NCBI GenBank assembly: GCA_024684175.1 | Contig: JAIKXJ010000032.1 | Location: 1 to 26,072 of the forward strand | DNA: 26,072 nucleotides | Reading direction: 5' to 3' | Source: Erysipelotrichaceae bacterium | GTDB taxonomy: Bacteria; Bacillota_I; Bacilli_A; Erysipelotrichales; Erysipelotrichaceae | Notes under the pieces: generated by a model | The model's database searches: none | Told to the model about the DNA's origin: nothing | What the model saw: only the letters and a program-made list of their open reading frames with translations | In this document: positions 7,555 through 14,939 of the stretch, piece by piece | How positions within the stretch are numbered: the first letter of the stretch is position 1 | Layout: the number at the start of each line of letters is the position of its first letter | Program-made: the position numbers and the translations under genes

Positions 7555-8592
7555 ATGAGATTTGAAAAGACACATCTCGACGATATCGTCAGATGTTACT
7601 GCACGAGTCATATCGTCATCGATGACGATCTGTATGCATTCTTTGCTTCGGAAAATCCGACCAGTGAGTGCTATTCCTACACCGGCGAACATTTCGAAAA
7701 GAAAGAGACCGTCTGGAAGGATGACCGCGGCGGATGCATGTCCATCATCCCGTTCAAGGAAAGAAAAGGCGAATTCCTGGCTGTCAACGAATTTTATCTG
7801 AAGATCTCGCCGTCCGCTTCCAAGCTCGTCTGGGGCAGGAAGACGGAAGAGGGCTGGAAGGTCAAAGATGTCTTCAATCTTCCGTACCTGCACCGTTTCG
7901 ACATCTACCATGTCGACGGGAAGGACTATGTCATCTGCGCAACGATCGCCAGAGACAAGGCGTTCAAGGACGACTGGTCAAGACCGGGTCAGATCTATGT
8001 CGGTGAGATCCCGGCGGATCTTGAGAACGAAAACATCGTCTTGCGTCAGATCGGCGACGGTTATTACCGCAACCACGGTTATTCCCGCGGTCAGTACGAA
8101 GGAAGAGACTGCGGTTATTTCGGTTCCGATTACGGGATCGTCCGCGTCACGCCTCCGCATGATGACGTTGACTGGAAAGTCGAAAGGATCCTGGAAGGAA
8201 ACATCTCGGAAGTTGCGATCGCCGATATCGACGGCGACGGAAACGAAGAGATCATGACGATCGAACCGTTCCACGGCAATACCATCCATGTCTACAAGCT
8301 GAAAGACGGAAAATACGAAGTCGACTATACGTATCCCAACGAGATCGATTTCGCTCATGCCCTGGTCGGCACGCAGCTGACAGGCAAGCCGTGTTTCGTC
8401 GCCGGTATCCGCAGAGTGAACTGCGAAGCGTTCGTTCTGACTTATGAAGACGGTGACTACAAAGTGACGACGATCGAGACGGGCATCGGTCCGGCAAACC
8501 TCGATGTCGTACACCATCACGGCAGAGAGTTCGTCTTTGCGGCCAACCATACGAAAAACGAAGCAGCCATCTATGAAGTGAAGGAGGACTAA
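7555..8592 (+). CDS. Uncharacterised FG-GAP/VCBS-repeat-like protein
   Basis: A 345-residue protein I cannot assign to a known enzyme. It has no signal peptide or membrane segment, so it is presumably cytosolic. It is rich in beta-strand patterns with regularly spaced aromatic residues, and residues around 220-230 read VAIADIDGDGNEEIM, the calcium-loop signature of FG-GAP/VCBS repeats, consistent with a beta-propeller. Conserved-looking polar clusters include WSRPGQIYVG, YYRNHGYSRGQYEGRDCGYF and DVVHHHGREFVFAANH. AGGGAGAG precedes the ATG, and its stop codon directly abuts the ATG of the AraD/UlaF gene, which itself uses AAGGAGG inside this gene. Its placement between the PTS and the epimerases suggests a role in processing or sensing the imported sugar phosphate, possibly as a lactonase-like propeller. 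That role is inference. Confidence 0.8.
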   Translation: MRFEKTHLDDIVRCYCTSHIVIDDDLYAFFASENPTSECYSYTGEHFEKKETVWKDDRGGCMSIIPFKERKGEFLAVNEFYLKISPSASKLVWGRKTEEGWKVKDVFNLPYLHRFDIYHVDGKDYVICATIARDKAFKDDWSRPGQIYVGEIPADLENENIVLRQIGDGYYRNHGYSRGQYEGRDCGYFGSDYGIVRVTPPHDDVDWKVERILEGNISEVAIADIDGDGNEEIMTIEPFHGNTIHVYKLKDGKYEVDYTYPNEIDFAHALVGTQLTGKPCFVAGIRRVNCEAFVLTYEDGDYKVTTIETGIGPANLDVVHHHGREFVFAANHTKNEAAIYEVKED

Positions 8593-9288
8593 ATGCTCGA
8601 ACAGCTCAAACAAGAAGTCTTTGAAGCCAATCTGCTTTTGCCGAAACACGGTCTGGTCATTTTTACCTGGGGCAATGTCTCCGGTATCGACAGGGAAAAG
8701 GGCTTAGTCGTCATCAAGCCGTCCGGTGTCGATTACGAGAAGATGACGGCAGACGACATGGTCGTCACCGATCTGGAAGGCAACCGCGTCGAAGGAAAAC
8801 TGAAACCTTCTTCCGACCTGATGACTCACCTGGAGTTCTACAAGAACTTCCCGAACATCGGCGGTGTCGTCCACACCCATTCCATCAATGCCGTTGCCTG
8901 GGCACAGGCAGGTAAGGATATCCCGGCTCTGGGCACGACGCACGGCGACTACTTCTACGGTTCCATCCCTTGCACGAGATATATGACGCCGGAAGAGATC
9001 GGCGGTGAATATGAGCTCAATACCGGCAAGGTCATCGTCGAAGAATTCAAGAAGCGCGGCATCGATCCCGATCAGATGCCGGCCGTCTTAGTCCATTCCC
9101 ACGGTCCGTTCACCTGGGGCAAGGATCCGTTCGACGCTGTCCACAATTCCGTCGTCCTGGAAGCACTTTCCGAGATGGCGATGAAAACTTTCCTGGTCAA
9201 TCCTGAGACCAGGGATATGCAGCAGGAGCTCTTAGACAAACATTTCTTAAGGAAACACGGCCCGGGAGCCTACTATGGCCAGGGATAG
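8593..9288 (+). CDS. ulaF: L-ribulose-5-phosphate 4-epimerase (UlaF/AraD)
   Basis: A 231-residue protein with the exact length of E. coli AraD/UlaF, which converts L-ribulose-5-phosphate to D-xylulose-5-phosphate. All signature elements are visible: TWGNVS (25-30), KPSG (42-45), KPSSD with catalytic-region Asp75, VHTHS (His94, His96), THGDYF (Asp119), [10 protein letters not shown] (His170) and the C-terminal AYYGQ (Tyr227/228). It starts directly after the previous stop codon, with AAGGAGG upstream, and overlaps the next gene by 14 bases. It is the last isomerisation step before the transketolase encoded downstream. Confidence 0.93.
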   Translation: MLEQLKQEVFEANLLLPKHGLVIFTWGNVSGIDREKGLVVIKPSGVDYEKMTADDMVVTDLEGNRVEGKLKPSSDLMTHLEFYKNFPNIGGVVHTHSINAVAWAQAGKDIPALGTTHGDYFYGSIPCTRYMTPEEIGGEYELNTGKVIVEEFKKRGIDPDQMPAVLVHSHGPFTWGKDPFDAVHNSVVLEALSEMAMKTFLVNPETRDMQQELLDKHFLRKHGPGAYYGQG

Positions 9289-10138
9289 AAAATATCTCTT
9301 AGGCATGTATGAAAAATCCATGCCGATGACTTTGACCTGGGAAGAAAAACTCAATGCCTGCAAGAATGCGGGCTTTGACTGGGTGGAGATCTCGATCGAC
9401 GAGACCGATAAGAAGATCGGCAGGCTCTATGACCGCGATACCATCGAGGAGATCAAACAAGCCATTAAGACGACCGGCGTTCCGATCTATACGATGTGCT
9501 TCTCCGCACAGCGCAAGTATTCCCTCGGTTCTTTAGGTGAGGAAAAGCATAAAAAAGCGATGGAGATCATGGCCAAAGCCGTGGACTTCGCCGCCGAAGT
9601 GGGGATCCGCATCATACAGCTGGCAGGTTATGACTGCTACTACGAAGAAGAAAGCCAAGAGACAAGAGACGAATTCATCAAAAACCTGAAGACCGCCTGC
9701 ACCATTGCGGCAAGAAAAGGCATCCTGATGGGCTTTGAGACGATGATGGACCGCAATTTCATCGATACCGTCGAAAAAGGCATGGAATTCGTCGACATCT
9801 GTCAGAGCCCGTATCTGGGAGTCTATCCGGATATCGGCAATCTGGCCGGCGCAAAACATGACTTCGGCTACGAGAAGACCGTCAATGAAGACCTGCTGAC
9901 CGGCAAAGGTCACATCCTGGCCTGCCATCTCAAAGAGACGGCGCCTAAAACCGACCGTTCCGTCCCGTGGGGGACCGGTCTGACCGACTATGTCAATAAC
10001 CTCAAGGTCCTGAAAGACCTTGGCGTCCGCATGTTCAACGGCGAGTTCTGGAATGATCATCCGGAAGCGTGGGAAGAAAACCTGAAGTATTCCTGTGACT
10101 TCTTACGCGGCAAGCTCGATCAGGTCTTTGATGATTAA
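9275..10138 (+). CDS. ulaE: L-ribulose-5-phosphate 3-epimerase (UlaE), copy 2
   Basis: A 287-residue UlaE/SgbU-type TIM barrel, closer in length to E. coli UlaE (284) than copy 1. The catalytic metal residues appear as Glu155 (GFETM), Asp186 (YPDIGNL), His218 (CHLKET) and Glu257 (NGEFW), nearly matching E. coli numbering. The N-terminus [19 protein letters not shown] is typical. It overlaps the ulaF-like gene by 14 bases and the following HAD gene by 8, which indicates tight operon coupling. It presumably supplies L-ribulose-5-phosphate to the adjacent 4-epimerase. The two copies are clearly diverged, so they could serve different substrates or expression conditions. Confidence 0.92.
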   Translation: MARDRKYLLGMYEKSMPMTLTWEEKLNACKNAGFDWVEISIDETDKKIGRLYDRDTIEEIKQAIKTTGVPIYTMCFSAQRKYSLGSLGEEKHKKAMEIMAKAVDFAAEVGIRIIQLAGYDCYYEEESQETRDEFIKNLKTACTIAARKGILMGFETMMDRNFIDTVEKGMEFVDICQSPYLGVYPDIGNLAGAKHDFGYEKTVNEDLLTGKGHILACHLKETAPKTDRSVPWGTGLTDYVNNLKVLKDLGVRMFNGEFWNDHPEAWEENLKYSCDFLRGKLDQVFDD

Positions 10139-10925
10139 ACTGATCGCCGCCGATCTCGACGGCACGGTCCTCGACAGCCGGAAACAGATCGATCACGGCC
10201 TGAAGGAAGTCGTTGAAAAACTGCAAGAAAGGGGCATCGGCTTCACGATCGTCTCCGGACGCAACGAAGAGCTCCTTCATCAGTATGTCGATGAACTGGA
10301 GATCCGTCTTCCTTATGTCACCAACAACGGCGGCAACATCTATCAGGACCACGTCTGTCTGTTCAACGACTTCATCCCGCAGGAATACAACAATATATTG
10401 ACGGGGATGCTGGCGGGGAACGATATTGCCTTCCGTCTGTTTGCGATGGAAGAGTTTCGCGGTTATGGATCAACGGCATTCTTTGAAAACCGGATGGGCT
10501 TGTTCAAAGGCCTCGGCTTGAAAGACTATGATCCGCAGACCGATCTTTCCGCTTTACATGTCTACAAGGTCACCTGTGACTTTACGGGACACGAAAAGAT
10601 CATGGAAGATCTGGTCATAAAGATCCGCCAGGCTTGTAAGAAAATGAATTTTTTGCAGGCGGAGACCAACGTCTATTGTGCCAATTCGCTCAGTGCCAAC
10701 AAGGGCGACGCCCTTGTGAAGGTATGTGAGATGCTGGGCATCGGGATCGATGAGGTCATGGCCTTCGGCGATAACGGCAATGATCTTTCGATGCTGGAAA
10801 AGGCGGGGATCTCCGTTGCGATGGGCAACAGCGAACAGCCGATCAAGGACAGCTGCGACTTCGTCTGTTTGGACAACGAACACGACGGCGTGTCGTCATT
10901 TCTGAAGGACTATTTTAAACTATAA
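10131..10925 (+). CDS. Cof-type HAD phosphatase
   Basis: A 264-residue HAD superfamily IIB (Cof) hydrolase. Motif I AADLDGTVLD carries the nucleophile Asp8 and Asp10, motif II is TIVSGRN, and the C-terminal motif is FGDNGNDLSMLEKAG. Family members dephosphorylate small sugar phosphates or cofactors in the cytosol. A longer frame opens at 10095, but [12 protein letters not shown] is the natural start and overlaps the previous stop codon by 8 bases. Its place in the ula-like operon suggests a housekeeping role against accumulated phosphosugars (inference). Confidence 0.88.
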   Translation: MIKLIAADLDGTVLDSRKQIDHGLKEVVEKLQERGIGFTIVSGRNEELLHQYVDELEIRLPYVTNNGGNIYQDHVCLFNDFIPQEYNNILTGMLAGNDIAFRLFAMEEFRGYGSTAFFENRMGLFKGLGLKDYDPQTDLSALHVYKVTCDFTGHEKIMEDLVIKIRQACKKMNFLQAETNVYCANSLSANKGDALVKVCEMLGIGIDEVMAFGDNGNDLSMLEKAGISVAMGNSEQPIKDSCDFVCLDNEHDGVSSFLKDYFKL

Positions 10926-10947
10926 TGATTATGGAGGGAATTTAATC

Positions 10948-11763
10948 ATGGATGTGAATAATCTGAAAAACCATGCGCTGAACATCCGCAGGAATATCGT
11001 GCAGATGGTCTATGCGGCGCAATCCGGTCATCCGGGAGGATCTCTCGGTGCAGCCGATATCCTCACGTATCTCTATTTCGAAGAGATGAACATCAACAAG
11101 GACAACGTCGCTTCCAAAGACAGAGACCGTTTCATCCTTTCCAAGGGTCACTGCTCACCGGCGTTGTATGCCGTGCTGCAGGAAGCCGGACTGATGGATG
11201 AAGATCTGCTCAAGTTCAGACAGCTCGGTTCCAGACTTCAGGGTCATCCGAACATGAACTACATCGACGGTGTCGATATGTCGACCGGTTCCTTAGGCCA
11301 GGGCATCTCCTGCGCCGTCGGTATGGCACTTGCCAACAAGATCGACAAGAAAGACAACCGCGTCTACGCTTTGTGCGGTGACGGCGAATCCGAAGAAGGC
11401 ATCGTCTGGGAAGCGTTGATGGCGGCCTGCCACTATGGACTCGATGATCTTTGCGTCATCTTTGACCAGAACGGTCTGCAGATCGACGGCAACGTCCAGG
11501 ATGTCATCGGACCTCTGCCGCTGGTCGATAAGGCAAAGGCCTTCGGTGCCAATGTCGTCGAATGCGACGGCAACGATTACGCTTCTTTGAAGGAAGCGTT
11601 CGACAACGCAAGGAACACCAAGGGCGTTCCGACGGTCATCGTCGCTCACACGGTCAAGGGCAAGGGCGTTTCCTATATGGAAAACAACTATGCATGGCAC
11701 GGTGCCGCACCGAAGGAAGAAGATTTCAAGACGGCAATGGAAGATCTGAAGGAGGTCAGATAA
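10948..11763 (+). CDS. Transketolase, N-terminal (thiamine diphosphate) subunit
   Basis: A 271-residue protein corresponding to the first half of transketolase. SGHPGGSLG (residues 26-34) and the thiamine diphosphate/Mg motif GDGESEEGIVWEA are present, along with LSKGHCSPALYA and FDQNGLQIDG. With the C-terminal subunit at 11765 it forms a two-chain transketolase, which moves two-carbon units between pentose and hexose phosphates. GGAGGG lies upstream, and a TATAAT (10921-10926) at the end of the previous gene could give some internal transcription. It provides the exit from D-xylulose-5-phosphate into central metabolism. Confidence 0.93.
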   Translation: MDVNNLKNHALNIRRNIVQMVYAAQSGHPGGSLGAADILTYLYFEEMNINKDNVASKDRDRFILSKGHCSPALYAVLQEAGLMDEDLLKFRQLGSRLQGHPNMNYIDGVDMSTGSLGQGISCAVGMALANKIDKKDNRVYALCGDGESEEGIVWEALMAACHYGLDDLCVIFDQNGLQIDGNVQDVIGPLPLVDKAKAFGANVVECDGNDYASLKEAFDNARNTKGVPTVIVAHTVKGKGVSYMENNYAWHGAAPKEEDFKTAMEDLKEVR

Positions 11764-11764
11764 T

Positions 11765-12673
11765 ATGGCACAAGAGACAAGAGTTGCCTATGGCGAGAGA
11801 TTGGCTGAGCTGATCAAAGAAAATGAAAACATCATCGTTTTAGATGCTGACCTGACGAAATCGACCAAGACGATCGAAGCGAAAAAAGCCTGCCCGGAAA
11901 GACACTTCAATGCAGGTATCGCCGAAGCCAACATGATGGGCATGGCGGCCGGCCTGGCTGCTTCCGGCAAGACCGTCTTTGCGTCTTCGTTTGCGATGTT
12001 CGCCTCAGGCAGAGCCTGGGAGATCATCCGCAATTCCATCTGCTACCCGAAACTGAACGTCAAAGTCTGTGCAACGCATGCCGGTCTGTCGGTCGGCGAA
12101 GACGGCGCATCCCACCAGGCTTGCGAAGATGTCGCGATCATGCGTGCACTTCCGAACATGAAGGTCTTCGTTCCGTGCGACCAGTATGAGACCAAAGCGG
12201 TCATCGACTATGTCGCCAAGATCGACGGTCCATGCTATGTCAGAATGGGCAGAGGCAAGGTCGAAGATGTCTACAACGAAAACACCGTCTTCGATTTCGA
12301 CAAGGTCGATGTCTTAAGAAAAGGAAACGGCGATGTCGTGCTGTTTGCGATGGGCCTGATGGTCCAGGAAGCCCTGAAGGCCGCCGAAGAACTTGATGCG
12401 ACCGTCGTCAACGTATCCTGCATCAAGCCATGCGATGAGGAAGACATCAAGGAACTGCTGGCAAGCCACAAGAGAGCTTATACGCTGGAAGAACATTCGG
12501 TCATCGGCGGTCTGTTCTCACTGGTCGCCGAGATCAAGGCAAAGACCGATATCACTACACCGGTCACGCCGATCGGTGTCAATGATACCTTCGGTGAATC
12601 CGGCAAGATGAATGACGTCCTTAAGAAGTTCGGTCTGACTGCCGATCACATCAAGGAAGTCGTCAACGGATAA
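11765..12673 (+). CDS. Transketolase, C-terminal subunit
   Basis: A 302-residue protein covering the pyrimidine-binding and C-terminal domains of transketolase. AGIAEANMMGMAAGLA contains the catalytic glutamate that activates thiamine diphosphate. VCATHAGLSVGEDGASHQACED, read in two parts, matches the usual loop, and YVRMGRGKV and EEHSVIGGL are typical of the C-terminal domain. A strong AAGGAGGT sits inside the end of the N-subunit gene, and the start follows its stop after one base. It is the last gene of the ula-like operon before a strong terminator. Confidence 0.93.
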   Translation: MAQETRVAYGERLAELIKENENIIVLDADLTKSTKTIEAKKACPERHFNAGIAEANMMGMAAGLAASGKTVFASSFAMFASGRAWEIIRNSICYPKLNVKVCATHAGLSVGEDGASHQACEDVAIMRALPNMKVFVPCDQYETKAVIDYVAKIDGPCYVRMGRGKVEDVYNENTVFDFDKVDVLRKGNGDVVLFAMGLMVQEALKAAEELDATVVNVSCIKPCDEEDIKELLASHKRAYTLEEHSVIGGLFSLVAEIKAKTDITTPVTPIGVNDTFGESGKMNDVLKKFGLTADHIKEVVNG

Positions 12674-12685
12674 TCATATCGTTTC

Positions 12686-12716
12686 AGAAAACATCTTGAA
12701 AAAGATGTTTTCTTTC
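12686..12716 (+). terminator. Intrinsic terminator of the ula-like operon
   Basis: A perfect 12-bp stem, AGAAAACATCTT/AAGATGTTTTCT (12686-12697 and 12702-12713), with a GAAA loop is followed by TTC. The A-rich and T-rich arms supply part of the U-tract. Confidence 0.8.
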
Positions 12717-12729
12717 GGCCTTGAACGAC

Positions 12730-12759
12730 CTTGACCAAGCTGGCCAAGAAGACTAAAAT
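12730..12759 (+). promoter_or_regulatory. Promoter and operator-like repeat of the toxin-antitoxin pair
   Basis: TTGACC (12731-12736) and TAAAAT (12754-12759) are 17 bases apart. An imperfect inverted repeat CTTGACC-N5-GGCCAAG (12730-12748, 6 of 7 matches) covers the -35 element, as expected for autoregulation by a Phd-type antitoxin. Confidence 0.65.
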
Positions 12760-12781
12760 CAAATTAAAGGAGAGCAGCAAA

Positions 12782-13024
12782 ATGACGATGGTCAATATGT
12801 TGGAAGCAAAAACGAGTCTTACAAAACTGGTGAAGCTTCTGGAAAACAGAGAAGAAGATGAGATCTTGATCTGCCGCAACGGTGCTCCGGTCGCAAGGAT
12901 CGTGAAATATGAAAGAGAGAAAAACAAGAGGATCGGGATCGCAAAAGGGTATTTCGGATCATTGGATCTTGACGAATTCAATGCGATGAATGAAGAGATC
13001 GCGAACGAGTTTTACGGTGAATAA
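12782..13024 (+). CDS. Type II antitoxin, Phd/YefM family
   Basis: An 80-residue DNA-binding antitoxin. The N-terminus MTMVNMLEAKTSLTKLVKLL fits the Phd/YefM fold (usually VNIHEAKTHLSRLL), followed by ICRNGAPVARIV, the conserved second half of the domain. The acidic C-terminal tail (LDLDEFNAMNEEIANEF) would wrap the toxin. A TTG start further upstream is possible, but AAAGGAGAG before 12782 and the family length support this ATG. The toxin gene begins 2 bases after its stop codon. Confidence 0.9.
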   Translation: MTMVNMLEAKTSLTKLVKLLENREEDEILICRNGAPVARIVKYEREKNKRIGIAKGYFGSLDLDEFNAMNEEIANEFYGE

Positions 13025-13026
13025 AG

Positions 13027-13431
13027 ATGGATTACATATTGGATACACATATTGCAATGTGGGCGATCGAGGGAAGCGGGAAGCTTTCCGATGAAGCTTT
13101 GAACATCATTGCAGATGAAGACAACAACATCTATTTCTCGGCTTTGTCTGTTATGGAGATCGGTATCAAACATAAAAAGTATCCGCAGATCATGATCCGT
13201 TCAGGTAAAGAATTCTATGAAAAGTGTCTTGAAGCGGGTTACTATGCTCTGCCGATGAGACCCAAACACGCGGTCTTTATGGACGATCTGAAACTGAAAG
13301 AAGGAGCGCAAATTCTCGGCGATCTCTTTGACCGGGGGCTGATCGCACAAGCCAAGCAGGAAGGGATGATCTTATTAAGTCATGACAAGGTCATGGGATA
13401 CTACGATGAACCTTGTATCCGGATGGTTTAA
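13027..13431 (+). CDS. Type II toxin, PIN-domain ribonuclease (VapC-like)
   Basis: A 134-residue PIN-domain protein. The four acidic metal ligands are in place: Asp6 in YILDTHIAMWA, Glu44 in SVMEIGIK, Asp102 in GDLFDRGLIAQA and Asp120 in LLSHDKVM. These resemble the DTHxxLW subgroup of VapC toxins that pair with Phd-like antitoxins and cleave RNA. A leucine replaces the common proline before Phe-Asp-Arg. It is co-transcribed with the antitoxin and appears intact and full length. Confidence 0.9.
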   Translation: MDYILDTHIAMWAIEGSGKLSDEALNIIADEDNNIYFSALSVMEIGIKHKKYPQIMIRSGKEFYEKCLEAGYYALPMRPKHAVFMDDLKLKEGAQILGDLFDRGLIAQAKQEGMILLSHDKVMGYYDEPCIRMV

Positions 13432-13434
13432 GTG

Positions 13435-13465
13435 AAAGAAGACAAGAAAAAAGTCTTCTTTTTTT
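13435..13465 (+). terminator. Terminator after the toxin gene
   Basis: The stem AAAGAAGAC/GTCTTCTTT (13435-13443 and 13453-13461) is followed by TTTT. It lies just before the end of the converging minus-strand gene. Confidence 0.75.
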
Positions 13466-13479
13466 GAAGACTTGGAAGA

Positions 13480-14076
13480 TCATTTCTTGTTCAATGAATC
13501 TTTATAGGATTCCAGCAGCAGTCCGTCATTGATGTAGGCGTTCAGGTATTTGGGCTTGAGCGCTTTTTCATAGGCATCGGTCAGCACCTTATATTCCGGA
13601 ATGGAAGAGATGATGACGTTGGGGATGATCAGACTCTCGTTTTCTTTTCCTTCGACGTAAGTGACGTAGACATCGCCTTTGGGGATGGATGTCTGATGAA
13701 GAGAGAATTTTTCGATGATCTGTCCGTCGAATCGTTTCATGTCGTTGTCGTAGATCTCGACATCCAGTTTCCAGAAGACGTGGTTCTTGAAACGGGCATC
13801 TCTGGCGAAGCGGACGAAGGAGCCGTCTTTGATGCGGGCCAATGCGACATCGCCGTTGGATACGGCTTTACGGATCAGTCGTTTATCGCCGTTGAGATCA
13901 TACCAGGAATACAGTACCGTTAGTAAAAACATGAAGAAGACGAAGCCTAAGATCACCAAAAGGGCTCTGTCCTGCCAGGCCTGCCGCGTCTTCAAAAGTG
14001 TTATGATCGCTGCGATCTCTATAATAACGATACAAGTTAATATAAATGTTGACCTTTTATACAATTTTAACTGCAT
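13480..14076 (-). CDS. Small membrane protein, function unknown
   Basis: A 198-residue protein with two hydrophobic segments near the N-terminus (about residues 10-29 and 38-58) and a soluble C-terminal domain of about 135 residues. The rest is rich in beta-strand patterns and charged residues and shows no motif I recognise. AGAGGTAAG precedes the start, and TAAAAT about 28 bases upstream may be its -10. It converges on the toxin-antitoxin genes and is divergent from the mannose-type PTS genes, sharing a 137-base regulatory region with them. A role linked to that PTS is possible but unsupported. Confidence 0.75.
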   Translation of the reverse strand: MQLKLYKRSTFILTCIVIIEIAAIITLLKTRQAWQDRALLVILGFVFFMFLLTVLYSWYDLNGDKRLIRKAVSNGDVALARIKDGSFVRFARDARFKNHVFWKLDVEIYDNDMKRFDGQIIEKFSLHQTSIPKGDVYVTYVEGKENESLIIPNVIISSIPEYKVLTDAYEKALKPKYLNAYINDGLLLESYKDSLNKK

Positions 14077-14113
14077 GGTTTTTTCTTACCTCTCACATAG
14101 ATTTTACCACCTG

Positions 14114-14184
14114 CACACAATTTATGGGAATTGTGTGATAACTGTGTGAAAATTATTGAAATCGCTTTCGGTATGTCCTACAAT
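14114..14184. promoter_or_regulatory. Promoter of mannose-type EIIC gene with cre site, inverted repeat and direct repeats
   Basis: TTGAAA (14156-14161) and TACAAT (14179-14184) are 17 bases apart. TGAAATCGCTTTCG (14157-14170) overlaps the -35 and matches 13 of 14 cre positions. Just upstream are two 11-base direct repeats, GTGTGATAACT and GTGTGAAAATT (14133-14154). A perfect 9-bp inverted repeat, CACACAATT/AATTGTGTG (14114-14122 and 14129-14137), partly overlaps them. The position next to the -35 suits an activator. The inverted repeat also sits in the -35 region for the minus-strand gene. Confidence 0.75.
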
Positions 14185-14213
14185 CAAATTGTAAGGAGGT
14201 TCATATAACTATT

Positions 14214-14939
14214 ATGAGCAATTTAATGTTAGGTATAATCCTCGGCTTATGGTCAGGTGTGGCTATGGTCCTGGATTTGTCCGGTTTAGGTGTCCGTACT
14301 CCTATCATCACCGGTCTCCTGGCTGGTCTTTGCACAGGTAATGTCGGTATGGGCTTGCAAGTCGGTTCCGTCATGCTGATCAACAGCTTAGGCTTCTACA
14401 CTTACGGCGGAGCTACGATCCCTGACTTCATTACAGGTTCCATCTTCGGTACTGTCGTCGGTGCCAAAGCAGGTAACGTTGATGCAGGTATCGTCGTTGC
14501 ACAGGGTATCGCCCTTCTGATGTCGGAAATGGATATCTTAGGTCGTGCTTCCACAACGGTCTTCCAGCACTTAGGTGAAAAAGCATTGGCTGACAACAAC
14601 ATTCCTAAGTTCGAGACATTCACCTTATTAGGTGTCCTGCCTTGGGCTCTGTCAAGAATGCTGCCGGTCGTTCTGGGTATGGTCCTGATCGACAACGTCG
14701 TTGCATTGACGAACTTCGCTACAAGCATCGAATGGATCGCTAACGGTCTGAGAGTCGTCGGTAAAGTCTTACCGGCTGTCGGTTTCGCTCTTCTGTTATC
14801 CTACATGGATCTCAAGAAGTACTGGCCATTCTTCGTTATCGGCTTCGTTCTGTTTGCTTACGCCGGAATGGGTACAGTAGCTCTGGCTTTAGTCGGTCTC
14901 GCTGCTGCCAGCTTCTTTGTTAAGGGAGGTGTTGAATAA
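14214..14939 (+). CDS. PTS mannose/fructose/sorbose family EIIC
   Basis: A 241-residue integral membrane protein of the ManY family, the sugar channel of mannose-type PTS permeases. It has several glycine-rich hydrophobic helices and the family motif GLQVGSVMLINSLGFYTYGG followed by ATIPD. The AAGGAGG ribosome site lies 14 bases before the ATG, longer than usual; no better ATG, GTG or TTG is in frame closer, though ATT directly precedes it. It overlaps the EIID start by one base (TAATG). Codon use (GGT, GCT, CTG, TTA) suggests high expression. The sugar cannot be told from sequence; the 6-phospho-beta-glucosidase downstream hints at a beta-glucoside. Confidence 0.92.
   Translation: MSNLMLGIILGLWSGVAMVLDLSGLGVRTPIITGLLAGLCTGNVGMGLQVGSVMLINSLGFYTYGGATIPDFITGSIFGTVVGAKAGNVDAGIVVAQGIALLMSEMDILGRASTTVFQHLGEKALADNNIPKFETFTLLGVLPWALSRMLPVVLGMVLIDNVVALTNFATSIEWIANGLRVVGKVLPAVGFALLLSYMDLKKYWPFFVIGFVLFAYAGMGTVALALVGLAAASFFVKGGVE

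Noticed and set aside
12646..12981. A 111-codon minus-strand frame across the terminator and antitoxin gene
   Set aside because: It spans an intrinsic terminator, a promoter and the antitoxin gene and has no start signal; the antitoxin is well supported.
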